The notes under the pieces: model-generated | What the model saw: only the letters and a program-made list of their open reading frames with translations | Database searches by the model: none | Told to the model about the DNA's origin: nothing | Position numbers and translations under genes: made by a program | Shown here: positions 1-5,884 of the stretch, in pieces | Layout: each line of letters begins with the position of its first letter | How positions within the stretch are numbered: position 1 is the stretch's first letter | From: CAVZLD01 sp964522605 | GTDB lineage: Bacteria > Planctomycetota > Planctomycetia > Pirellulales > Pirellulaceae | Assembly (NCBI GenBank): GCA_964522605.1 | Contig: CAZFWV010000373.1 | Span: forward strand, 1-6,619 | Direction: 5' to 3' | DNA length: 6,619 nt

Positions 1-8
1 CGCCGAAC

Positions 9-127
9 GCGGTAGCACGCCGTTTGGTTGCGGCCGAAGGCTGCGCTGCGTTTCATTCTTCTTGCTGACCTGCGGACTACGTGCAGTCCAGAAGGAAAAA
101 CCGCAGCGCGGCAGGGCCGCAACCAAA
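9..127. repeat. Imperfect inverted repeat, hairpin A copy 0
   Basis: Positions 23-35 and 115-127 are perfect 13-nt reverse complements (TTTGGTTGCGGCC against GGCCGCAACCAAA). Partial complementarity continues inward through GC-rich GCGCTGCG-like segments. The left flank GCGGTAGCAC followed by a C/G-rich run recurs at 3829-3855, so this is a second version of the 3828-3957 hairpin with a different loop. Confidence 0.6.
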
Positions 128-219
128 GGGGATAGGGTGGCCGGCGGCAGAGCGAAGCGATGCCCCGGCTGCGGGAAAGCTGGGGCTTCACTACGTTCAG
201 CCGCCAGCCACCCTTCCCC
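128..219. repeat. Long imperfect hairpin D
   Basis: Arm 128-170 pairs with 178-219 around the 7-nt loop GCGGGAA. By hand alignment there are 35 Watson-Crick pairs, two G-T pairs, five mismatches and one bulged T at 133. There is no trailing T-run, so it is not a classical intrinsic terminator. It follows hairpin A directly and takes the place occupied by hairpin B in element 1. Confidence 0.65.
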
Positions 220-225
220 TTGGCG

Positions 226-300
226 GAATTTGCGCCGCCCGACAAGAAACTACCTGTTAGCAGTGCAGAGGGCGCAAAGGCGCAGAGGGACGCAGAGGAA
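226..300 (+). repeat. Terminal repeat, + copy upstream of the 417 gene
   Basis: This 75-nt repeat includes a GACAAGAAACT segment and a purine-rich core built from short units such as GCAGAGG and CGCAAAGG. Positions 254-300 match the reverse complement of 3721-3767 at 42 of 47 bases. Other + copies lie at 4127-4201 and 5810-5884. Each + copy sits at the right edge of its element, facing the next gene. Confidence 0.8.
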
Positions 301-345
301 TTGGGTGGGGATTCTGTTGTCGGGGAAAAAGGCGGGGGTCCATGA

Positions 346-374
346 TTCAGTCGATGGATCGACCACCGTATACT
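346..374 (+). promoter_or_regulatory. Possible promoter for the 417 gene
   Basis: TATACT at 369-374 differs from the sigma-70 -10 consensus at one base. The hexamer 17 bases upstream, TTCAGT at 346-351, matches the -35 consensus at only three of six. It lies about 43 bases before the start codon and outside the repeats. Planctomycete promoters need not follow this consensus, so this is a weak candidate. Confidence 0.25.
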
Positions 375-404
375 TGACGTTTTGCCAGCCACGGATTCTG
401 ACTT

Positions 405-408
405 GGAG
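405..408 (+). promoter_or_regulatory. Ribosome binding site of the two-domain hydrolase gene
   Basis: GGAG lies eight bases before the ATG at 417. An in-frame TGA at 399-401 rules out a longer protein, and no ATG, GTG or TTG lies in frame between that stop and 417, so this site fixes the start. Confidence 0.65.
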
Positions 409-416
409 CCGACGTC

Positions 417-2720
417 ATGGTTACGATCCTGCTTGCGGTCTGCTGTGCGGCGCCCCATCCCACCGAGACATATCCCGCGACAGCGCCGCTGACCTGGGAA
501 GGCGATCTAGCCGCGCGACTGGTTGATACGGCGGATCAGTTCCTGCTCCGCGAGCTGGAGCGTTCCGTTGATCGTCGCGCCGCTTTCTGGCACCGCGATT
601 TCTCATCGCTCCAGGCGTACGAGCAATCCATATCACCGCAACGACAGCGTCTGGCTTACATCTTAGGAGTCCGTGATGAGCGAGTGAAATTCGATGCTCT
701 GCAGCTCGTCGCAACGACGCAGCAAAAAGCACTCATCGGATCCGGCTCGGAATACGACGTCTTTAACGTTCGTTGGCCCGCATTTGGAGAGGTTACGGGC
801 GAGGGCCTATTGCTGGAGCCTCGCGGACGCACTCCGCTCGCGCAGATCATCGCGTTACCGGACTGTGAAGTCCTGCCAGAAGAATTGGCCGGCCTGGTGG
901 ATGGAATTCCGGCAGGCTGTCAGTTCGCCCGCCGTTTGGCAGAATCCGGATGCCGCGTCGTGGTGCCGCTGCTGATCAATCGTCAGCGCAAGCAATTTGA
1001 CTGGGGCCCACGACCCGCACCTGACGTAACGAACCGTGAAATGCTATATCGCAGCGCCTTTGAGCTGGGACGTGGATTGATCGGCTATGAAATCCAGAAA
1101 ATCCTCGCAGTCGTCGACTGCTGGTCCTCGACATCTGTTTACTCCCGGGATGCGGACTCGGCCACTCAAGCGCGTCTGCCGATCGGAATCATCGGTTGGG
1201 GAGAGGGAGGGTTGCTGGCGCTCTATACGGCAGCGATTGAACCACGAATCCAGGCTGTCTGCGTCAGCGGCTACTTCGATTCTCGCCAAGACATCTGGCG
1301 TGAACCGATTGATCGCAACGTCTTCGGACTCCTCGAGCAGTTCGGTGACGCCGAGTTGGCAACGATGGTCGTTCCCCGAGCGCTAATCATCGAAGCCGCA
1401 CCGGGACCAACAGCAATCATTCCCGGAAATGGCGGAGCGCCAGCTACATTAACTTCCCCCACACGGGAATCCGTCGAACGAGAAGTCGCGCGGGCACGGA
1501 AGCTGCTCGGGCCGCTTGCTGAGCAGGTCCCGATCCAAGTGCTGACCGGCGAGGACACGAAAGATTCCTATGGCTCGGAGGAAACGCTACGGGCTTTCCT
1601 TCGCAAGCTGGGTACCGAACTCTCCTTGCCCGATGCTGCCGCGAAAAGGCAACTGAATTTGGGCGGCTTCGATGCGGCGGCACGCCATCGGCGGCAAATG
1701 CGCGAACTCGACCGACACTCCCAACAGCTACTTCATCGGAGTGGAGCCGTGCGCGCCAAGTTCATGGAACGGCTCGACACGAGTTCCATCCCGGCCTATC
1801 AACGATCCGTCGGCGACTATCGAAATTACTTCGCGACTGAAGTCATCGGTCGCTTCGATTACCCGTTGTCTGCTCCCCACCCGCGGACGAGACATTTTCA
1901 GGAAACCGCAAATTGGCGTGCCTACGAGGTTGTCCTGGATGTATTCGAGAATGTCTTTGCTTATGGACTGTTGCTGGTTCCGAAGGACTTGGCGGAGGGC
2001 GAACGACGTCCCGTCGTCGTGTGTCAACACGGTCTGGAAGGACGGCCGCAGGATACAATCGGCGCTGCGGGGTCCGAGTATTACGCGGGGTTCGCCGGCC
2101 AATTAGCGGATGAAGGGTTTATTACCTTTGCACCTCAAAATCTCTATATCGGCGGGGACCGATTTCGAACGCTCCAGCGCAAGAGCTACCCACTCAAGAA
2201 AACGCTTTTTTCGATCATCACAGCCCAACATCAACAGATCGTCAATTGGCTCAAGACCCTGCCTGTTGTCGACTCAGAACGGATCGCCTTTTACGGTTTG
2301 AGTTACGGTGGTAAGACGGCGATGCGTGTTCCGGCCCTTGTGACGGACTATTGCTTGTCAATTTGTTCTGCAGACTTCAACGAATGGGTCGACAAGAACG
2401 CGTCGACAACGAATCCCCGTAGCTACGTCTGGACGGGAGAATATGAGATCTTTGAATTCGACCTGGGCAGCACGTTCAACTATGCGGAGATGGCCGCACT
2501 GATCGCGCCACGGCCGTTCATGGTCGAGCGTGGCCATTTCGACGGCGTTGCGGACGACTGGACGGTTGGCTGGGAGTTTGCCAAAGTAAGGCACCTGTAC
2601 GCAGCACAACTGAAGCTCCCCGACCAGTGTGAGATTGAGTGGTTTGATGGGCCACACAAAATCAACGGCAACGGAACTTTTCGGTTTCTTCGCCGTCACC
2701 TGAGCACAGCAACTCCCTAG
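417..2720 (+). CDS. Two-domain alpha/beta hydrolase (acetyl xylan esterase / dienelactone hydrolase type), N-terminal domain degenerate
   Basis: The 767-aa protein appears to hold two alpha/beta-hydrolase domains. The C-terminal domain (about 470-767) has the expected signatures: an HG motif at 538-539, the nucleophile elbow GLSYGG with Ser629, a candidate acid at Asp709 (GHFDG) or Asp713/714, and a candidate catalytic His747 (DGPHK). The N-terminal domain (about 70-400) has the same order, with strand-like PIGIIGWGEGGLLALY, but its elbow reads GWGEGG: Gly262 replaces the serine, so it is probably not catalytic. The first residues (MVTILLAVCCAAP) are hydrophobic but short and lack basic residues, so export is uncertain. 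An ester or other acyl bond is the likely target; substrate unknown. An FAH-family gene follows after 14 bases, suggesting one transcript. I recall similar two-domain proteins in planctomycetes; that is memory, not a search. Confidence 0.88.
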   Translation: MVTILLAVCCAAPHPTETYPATAPLTWEGDLAARLVDTADQFLLRELERSVDRRAAFWHRDFSSLQAYEQSISPQRQRLAYILGVRDERVKFDALQLVATTQQKALIGSGSEYDVFNVRWPAFGEVTGEGLLLEPRGRTPLAQIIALPDCEVLPEELAGLVDGIPAGCQFARRLAESGCRVVVPLLINRQRKQFDWGPRPAPDVTNREMLYRSAFELGRGLIGYEIQKILAVVDCWSSTSVYSRDADSATQARLPIGIIGWGEGGLLALYTAAIEPRIQAVCVSGYFDSRQDIWREPIDRNVFGLLEQFGDAELATMVVPRALIIEAAPGPTAIIPGNGGAPATLTSPTRESVEREVARARKLLGPLAEQVPIQVLTGEDTKDSYGSEETLRAFLRKLGTELSLPDAAAKRQLNLGGFDAAARHRRQMRELDRHSQQLLHRSGAVRAKFMERLDTSSIPAYQRSVGDYRNYFATEVIGRFDYPLSAPHPRTRHFQETANWRAYEVVLDVFENVFAYGLLLVPKDLAEGERRPVVVCQHGLEGRPQDTIGAAGSEYYAGFAGQLADEGFITFAPQNLYIGGDRFRTLQRKSYPLKKTLFSIITAQHQQIVNWLKTLPVVDSERIAFYGLSYGGKTAMRVPALVTDYCLSICSADFNEWVDKNASTTNPRSYVWTGEYEIFEFDLGSTFNYAEMAALIAPRPFMVERGHFDGVADDWTVGWEFAKVRHLYAAQLKLPDQCEIEWFDGPHKINGNGTFRFLRRHLSTATP

Positions 2721-2721
2721 A

Positions 2722-2728
2722 AAGGAAG
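2722..2728 (+). promoter_or_regulatory. Ribosome binding site of the FAH-family gene
   Basis: AAGGAAG lies six bases before the ATG at 2735, inside the 14-base gap after the hydrolase stop codon. No promoter or terminator fits in this gap, which supports co-transcription. Confidence 0.7.
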
Positions 2729-2734
2729 ACTCTG

Positions 2735-3697
2735 ATGCGAATCTGCCGTTTTCTCCACAATGGACAGCCGAAGGCAGGTTTCTACTTCGATTCCTTCGTC
2801 GTGCCATTCCAGGAGGCAGTGCAACTGCACACGGAAACGACGCAAGAGATTCTCTCCCTACCAACGAGTGATAATCTGCTCGATTTTCTTCCTCCGGACG
2901 GAGGGCGGAAAGAGGCGACTGCCAAGCTGGCTCGATTTGTCACGGAACAAGATGTTTCGCTAACGCGGCGATTACGAATTCCAATCGAACAGATTCAGTT
3001 GCTCGTCCCAGTCCCTAGACCAAACAAGCTTTTCCTGCTCGCCGGCAACTACGCACAGCATATCGAAGAAGGAGGAGGTATTGCGGCGGAACGAAAGGAA
3101 ACATTTCCGTACGTCTTTATGAAACCCGCCTCCACGACATTGACCAACCCGGGTGATCCCGTCCGGATCCCGAGAATCTCACCCGACACGATCGACTGGG
3201 AACTGGAACTGGCTGTGGTGATTGGCCGAGAAGCTAAGGGAATTTCTGAGGTCGACGCGTTGTCGGTCGTCGCTGGATATACCGTCATCAATGACATCTC
3301 GAATCGTCGCTTTCGGCCAAACCCGGATAGAAAGCAGCGTGAGAAAGACGCGTTTTTCGACTGGCTGCACGGCAAGTGGTTCGACAGCTTCTGTCCCTGC
3401 GGCCCCTGCATTCTCTCGGCCGATGCTGTCGCGGATCCGCAGCGATTCGAATTGGAGCTGAAGGTCAACGATCAGGTGCGACAACATTCGAGTACCGCAA
3501 ATCAGATATTTCCCGTCGCAGCTGTGATCGCATTCATCAGCAGCTTTGTCACCCTGGAACCGGGAGATCTAATCTCCACCGGGACGCCCGCCGGTGTCGG
3601 CAACACAACCCAGACCTACCTTCAGCCCGGCGATCTGCTCGAAGCGACGATCCGGACCATTGGAACGCTAAAGAACCCCGTAACCGCCGGCGAGTAA
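2735..3697 (+). CDS. Fumarylacetoacetate hydrolase (FAH) family protein
   Basis: The 320-aa protein has a small N-terminal domain (about 1-90) followed by the FAH catalytic fold (about 95-317). Visible family motifs are NYAQH with His109, FMKP with Lys130, the metal-ligand pair Glu156/Glu158 in DWELELAVVIGR, the third ligand Asp187 in VINDIS, Lys214 in GKWFDSF, and STGTPAGVG at 281-289. Enzymes of this family bind Mg2+ or a similar ion and cleave, decarboxylate or isomerise 2-oxo/enol acids (acylpyruvases, hydroxyhepta-dienedioate isomerases, ureidoglycolate lyase-like proteins). The sequence does not separate these. The stretch between ND and GK is about 25 residues, roughly ten longer than in the FAHD1-like sequences I remember. 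It is probably cytoplasmic. It follows the hydrolase gene by 14 bases with its own ribosome binding site, so the two may act in sequence. Confidence 0.93.
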   Translation: MRICRFLHNGQPKAGFYFDSFVVPFQEAVQLHTETTQEILSLPTSDNLLDFLPPDGGRKEATAKLARFVTEQDVSLTRRLRIPIEQIQLLVPVPRPNKLFLLAGNYAQHIEEGGGIAAERKETFPYVFMKPASTTLTNPGDPVRIPRISPDTIDWELELAVVIGREAKGISEVDALSVVAGYTVINDISNRRFRPNPDRKQREKDAFFDWLHGKWFDSFCPCGPCILSADAVADPQRFELELKVNDQVRQHSSTANQIFPVAAVIAFISSFVTLEPGDLISTGTPAGVGNTTQTYLQPGDLLEATIRTIGTLKNPVTAGE

Positions 3698-3720
3698 TTC
3701 CCAACATCCACCCCCCTCAC

Positions 3721-3767
3721 TCTCTCTGCGGCCCTCTGCGCCTTTGCGCTCTCTGCACTGCTAACGG
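3721..3767 (-). repeat. Terminal repeat, - copy downstream of the FAH gene
   Basis: Read on the - strand, this matches 254-300 at 42 of 47 bases and 4155-4201 at 39 of 47, including the exact 17-mer GCGCAAAGGCGCAGAGG. It begins 24 bases after the FAH stop and forms the left end of element 1. Confidence 0.8.
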
Positions 3768-3827
3768 CGAAAATGTTGTTCTCTCGGCAAGAAATCGAGC
3801 GACCAACGGGAGCGACTCTTACCCAGG

Positions 3828-3957
3828 TGCGGTAGCACCCCGTTGGGTTGCGGCCCTGCCGCACTGCGTTTCGCCTTTTTTCGAATGCAGGATCATTCGC
3901 CGAAATGGCAAATACGCAGTGCTGCCGGCGGCCGCAACCAAAGGGGGCACTGCCGCA
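3828..3957. repeat. Imperfect hairpin A, full copy
   Basis: The 28-base arms 3828-3855 and 3930-3957 are imperfect reverse complements, with GGTTGCGGCC at 3846-3855 exactly matching GGCCGCAACC at 3930-3939. Pairing continues inward (CACTGCGT against ACGCAGTG). The right arm survives in element 2 near 5611-5640 without its left partner. Confidence 0.7.
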
Positions 3958-3970
3958 CTCGTCGTCATGG

Positions 3971-4037
3971 GTGTGCCACTGGCTTTGCCAGTGTCCTCTT
4001 GAGTCGAGGAAGAGCACTGGCAAAGCCAGTGGCACAC
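3971..4037. repeat. Hairpin B: perfect 23-bp palindrome
   Basis: Arms 3971-3993 and 4015-4037 are exact 23-base reverse complements. Each arm itself contains the palindrome CACTGGC-NNN-GCCAGTG, so the site can fold as one long stem or as two small hairpins. The 21-base spacer adds a 5-bp stem (3996-4000 with 4010-4014). No T-run follows, so classical termination is unlikely, but it could block polymerase or stabilise an RNA end. Confidence 0.85.
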
Positions 4038-4157
4038 AGTCCAGTTGCCGCCGAAGGCTGCGCTGCGTATCAAAAATGCCAGCAGTTAGACCAGGTAGAA
4101 ACACAACTCAACCCTGCCGCATGATAGAATTCGCTCCGCCCGACAAGAAACTCACCG
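3996..4157 (+). repeat. 162-nt direct repeat, copy 1
   Basis: This block runs from the loop of hairpin B into the + terminal repeat. It matches 5680-5840 with about six differences, including one missing A, or roughly 96% identity by hand count. It is much better conserved than the rest of the two elements. Confidence 0.85.
4122..4130 (+). promoter_or_regulatory. Possible extended -10 promoter in element 1
   Basis: TGATAGAAT fits the extended -10 pattern TGN plus TATAAT with one mismatch. No convincing -35 lies 16-18 bases upstream. It faces the MFS gene, whose start is about 150 bases downstream. The same site recurs in element 2 but not in element 0. Confidence 0.25.
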
Positions 4158-4201
4158 CTCGCAGTGCAGAGGGCGCAAAGGCGCAGAGGATCGCGGAGAA
4201 G
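4127..4201 (+). repeat. Terminal repeat, + copy upstream of the MFS gene
   Basis: This is the right end of element 1. It shares the GACAAGAAACT segment and the GCAGTGCAGAGGGCGCAAAG core with 226-300. It is the inverted partner of 3721-3767. A purine-rich tract without a gene follows up to the MFS start. Confidence 0.8.
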
Positions 4202-4273
4202 AGGCCGAGAGGAACGAGAGAGTGGGTAAAGGAAGTGCGGCGAGATCTGCGGGGACGGAACAAAGTTCGAGTG

Positions 4274-4283
4274 AAAGGTGAGG
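4274..4283 (+). promoter_or_regulatory. Ribosome binding site deciding the MFS start
   Basis: AAAGG at 4274-4278 stands five bases before ATG 4284, with GAGG directly abutting the ATG. For the alternative GTG at 4278 only a weak GAG lies upstream, so the ATG is preferred. Confidence 0.45.
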
Positions 4284-5597
4284 ATGCAAACTTCCGAATC
4301 GACCGACTCCAAACGGCTATTCACGGCCAACGAGAGGCGGATCATGGCGATTACTTCCGCCGGGCATCTGTTGTGCCATATGGGAGAACTGGCTTTTGCC
4401 GCCGTTCTGTTGGCGGTCATGGCAGAATTCCAGATCGAGGCGGATCGTGCGGCCGCCGTCGCCGTCCCCGGATTCGTGTTGTTCGGTGTGTGCGCGGTAC
4501 CCGCCGGCATCTGGACTGACCGACGCGGTTCGCATCAAACCATGATCGCCTACTTCTTTCTGCTCGGACTGTCCGCATGGCTGGTTTTTGCCGCGGGATC
4601 CCTGTGGGCGCTGACGGCGGCCCTGACATGTCTCGGGGCGGCGCTGAGCATCTACCATCCTTCCGGCCTGGCAATGATTGCTCAGGGCTGTCGACACCGA
4701 GGCCGTGCGATGGGAATTAACGGAGTCGCCGGCAGTCTCGGCGTGGCAGTCGGACCGGCGATGGGATTGTACTTTGCCACACGGTACGAATGGCGCGCTA
4801 CGTATGCCGTACTCGGAACAGCCGCGCTGCTTTGCGGTGTCGCCGCCTGGCTGTTGCCGATTCAATTGCAGCCGGTCGATGCCACCGACGCCAAGAAACG
4901 AACATCATCCGGCGCGTCATTGAGCGTGTTAGGGCTGCTCTTTGCTGCGATGCTTGTAAGCGGATTCAACTACCGCAGTCTGACTACCGCCTTGCCAACC
5001 TTCCTGGGACGCCCCGAATCAGCCGCCGAGCTGGATCGGCAAAACGTCGCTCCTCTCGATTCCCCCACCGATCACGGCGATACATCGGTCGACGTAAACG
5101 CAAAATCATCGAACAGTCGCGCACACTACGTCTTTATCGTTCTGGCGTTGGGAGGAATTGGTCAGATCGCCGGTGGTCTGCTCGCCGATCGTTTTCGCCC
5201 CGCCGCCGTGTACGTGCTGATTATTCTGGCGACGATTCCCTGTGCCCTTGTGATGGCTCTCGGACCGCCCACGACGACCCTCACGGCCGCGTGTCTCTTG
5301 GCGATCTTCCTGTTCGGTCAGCAACCACTCGAGAACACGATGCTGGCCGAAGCGACGCCAACCCAGTGGCGGAGCACCGTGTATGGCTTGAAATTCATCT
5401 TGGTCTTCGGCGTTGGCTCATTCGGCGCTTACACGACGGGAATTATCTGGAGATTCTGGGGACTATCCCACGTATTTGAATTGTTTGCCGTCATGGCGTT
5501 AGTCATGGCCGTGTTTGCCGCGATCTATGCCCACCGCAGTCGAACGATTTTGCTAGAACAACCGCTTGCTCCGCGGCCCTCTGCGCCTCTGCGTTAA
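4284..5597 (+). CDS. Major facilitator superfamily (MFS) transporter
   Basis: The 437-aa protein has about 12 hydrophobic segments in two groups of six, as in MFS carriers of the inner membrane. The first helix starts near residue 22. Loop 2-3 has the motif-A-like GIWTDRRGSH (75-84), repeated in the second half as GGLLADRF (297-304). YHPSG at 124-128 recalls the fosmidomycin-resistance-like MFS branch, a tentative link. The loop between helices 7 and 8 (about 242-280) is long and polar. I chose ATG 4284, preceded by AAAGG with five bases between; an in-frame GTG at 4278 would add two residues and has a weaker site. The last eight codons and the TAA come from a repeat (5571-5597), so the tail PRPSAPLR is probably not original. 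Substrate unknown; neighbouring enzyme genes suggest an organic acid or amide, or efflux of one. Confidence 0.9.
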   Translation: MQTSESTDSKRLFTANERRIMAITSAGHLLCHMGELAFAAVLLAVMAEFQIEADRAAAVAVPGFVLFGVCAVPAGIWTDRRGSHQTMIAYFFLLGLSAWLVFAAGSLWALTAALTCLGAALSIYHPSGLAMIAQGCRHRGRAMGINGVAGSLGVAVGPAMGLYFATRYEWRATYAVLGTAALLCGVAAWLLPIQLQPVDATDAKKRTSSGASLSVLGLLFAAMLVSGFNYRSLTTALPTFLGRPESAAELDRQNVAPLDSPTDHGDTSVDVNAKSSNSRAHYVFIVLALGGIGQIAGGLLADRFRPAAVYVLIILATIPCALVMALGPPTTTLTAACLLAIFLFGQQPLENTMLAEATPTQWRSTVYGLKFILVFGVGSFGAYTTGIIWRFWGLSHVFELFAVMALVMAVFAAIYAHRSRTILLEQPLAPRPSAPLR

Positions 5598-5600
5598 AGG
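5571..5600 (-). repeat. Truncated terminal repeat, - copy overlapping the MFS 3' end
   Basis: Positions 5573-5593 match 3728-3748 at 20 of 21 bases, sixteen of them consecutive (GCGGCCCTCTGCGCCT). It encodes the last eight MFS codons and its edge carries the TAA. Similarity to the full repeat stops after it. Confidence 0.75.
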
Positions 5601-5663
5601 GAGGGAAACACAGTGCTGCCTTAGACCGCAACCGAAGGAGTGTTACCACACTCGGCGCAATGG

Positions 5664-5721
5664 GTGTGCCACTAGTGTTCTCTTGAGTCGAGGAAGAGCA
5701 CTGGCAAAGCCAGTGGCACAC
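5664..5721. repeat. Hairpin B, broken copy
   Basis: The right arm at 5699-5721 is identical to 4015-4037. The left arm has lost nine bases (GGCTTTGCC), leaving GTGTGCCACTAGTG at 5664-5677. The lost bases are the centre of the small palindrome within the arm, so the long stem can no longer form in full. Confidence 0.8.
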
Positions 5722-5840
5722 AGTCCAGTTGTCGCCGAAGGCTGCGCTGCGTGTCAAAATGCCAGCAACTAGACCAGGTAGAAACACAACTCAACCCTGC
5801 CGCATGATAGAATTCGCTCCGCCCGAGAAGAAACTCACCG
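5680..5840 (+). repeat. 162-nt direct repeat, copy 2
   Basis: This matches 3996-4157 with about six differences, including one missing A near 5760. It lies directly upstream of the + terminal repeat, as in element 1. Confidence 0.85.
5805..5813 (+). promoter_or_regulatory. Possible extended -10 promoter in element 2
   Basis: TGATAGAAT is identical to the site in element 1 and lies about 80 bases before the nitrilase start, giving a plausible leader. No -35 match was seen. If active, the element would drive the nitrilase gene separately from the MFS gene. Confidence 0.28.
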
Positions 5841-5884
5841 TTAGCGGTGCAGAGGCCGCAAAGACGCAGAGCTTCGCAGAAGGA
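5810..5884 (+). repeat. Terminal repeat, + copy upstream of the nitrilase gene
   Basis: This is the most divergent + copy: 5838-5884 matches the reverse complement of 3721-3767 at 38 of 47 bases. Its last bases overlap the nitrilase ribosome binding site. Confidence 0.75.

Larger units (their letters stand above)
1..300. mobile_element. Element 0: partial composite palindromic intergenic element
   Basis: This stretch holds no credible gene. It is a chain of repeat modules: an imperfect hairpin (9-127), a second long hairpin (128-219) and a 75-nt end repeat (226-300) that recurs at 4127-4201 and 5810-5884. Its left part resembles the left arm of the hairpin at 3828-3957, and the 18-mer CCGAAGGCTGCGCTGCGT at 34-51 recurs at 4051-4068 and 5735-5752. 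The left terminal repeat expected from element 1 is absent, so the element probably continues beyond the window. It encodes no transposase. I infer a non-autonomous, MITE-like or REP-like element; mobility is not shown. Confidence 0.45.
3721..4201. mobile_element. Element 1: composite intergenic element with inverted terminal repeats
   Basis: This covers most of the 586-base gap between the FAH and MFS genes; no credible gene lies in it. In order it holds a terminal repeat in - orientation (3721-3767), hairpin A (3828-3957), hairpin B (3971-4037), a linker with the CCGAAGGCTGCGCTGCGT motif (4051-4068), and the terminal repeat in + orientation (4127-4201). The two ends match at 39 of 47 bases as inverted repeats. 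There is no transposase, and no clear target duplication. Open frames on both strands are repeat-derived. I infer a non-autonomous MITE-like unit. Confidence 0.5.
5571..5884. mobile_element. Element 2: degraded copy of the composite intergenic element
   Basis: It starts inside the MFS gene and ends at the nitrilase ribosome binding site, filling the 297-base gap; no other gene was seen. It has a short - strand terminal repeat (5571-5600), a remnant of the right arm of hairpin A (about 5611-5640), a broken hairpin B (5664-5721), the shared 162-nt block and the + terminal repeat. Relative to element 1 it lacks sequence corresponding to roughly 3769-3905. Confidence 0.5.

Noticed and set aside
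374..401. TTGACG at 374-379 as a -35 box
   Set aside because: The hexamer fits, but 16-18 bases downstream there is no acceptable -10, and the TATACT just upstream makes a better -10 candidate.
62..526. 154-aa open frame on the + strand
   Set aside because: It runs through hairpins A and D and the terminal repeat, then overlaps the start of the hydrolase gene in another frame. It has no recognisable domain and is explained by the repeats.
2358..2864. 168-aa open frame on the - strand
   Set aside because: It is antisense to the hydrolase and FAH junction, where the + strand frames carry conserved catalytic motifs.
3971..4037. Intrinsic transcription terminator
   Set aside because: The stem is strong, but no T-run follows it and it lies 274 bases after the FAH stop. 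Termination by another mechanism remains possible.
3622..4104. 160-aa open frame on the - strand
   Set aside because: It is antisense to the FAH 3' end and element 1. Its composition follows the palindromes, and it has no ribosome binding site worth noting.
3848..4519. 223-aa open frame on the + strand overlapping the MFS start
   Set aside because: It is made of element 1 plus the MFS gene read in the wrong frame; the MFS frame has clear membrane segments and motifs.
226..5884. CRISPR array
   Set aside because: The repeats are few, far apart, in both orientations and separated by genes, with no regular spacers and no cas genes.
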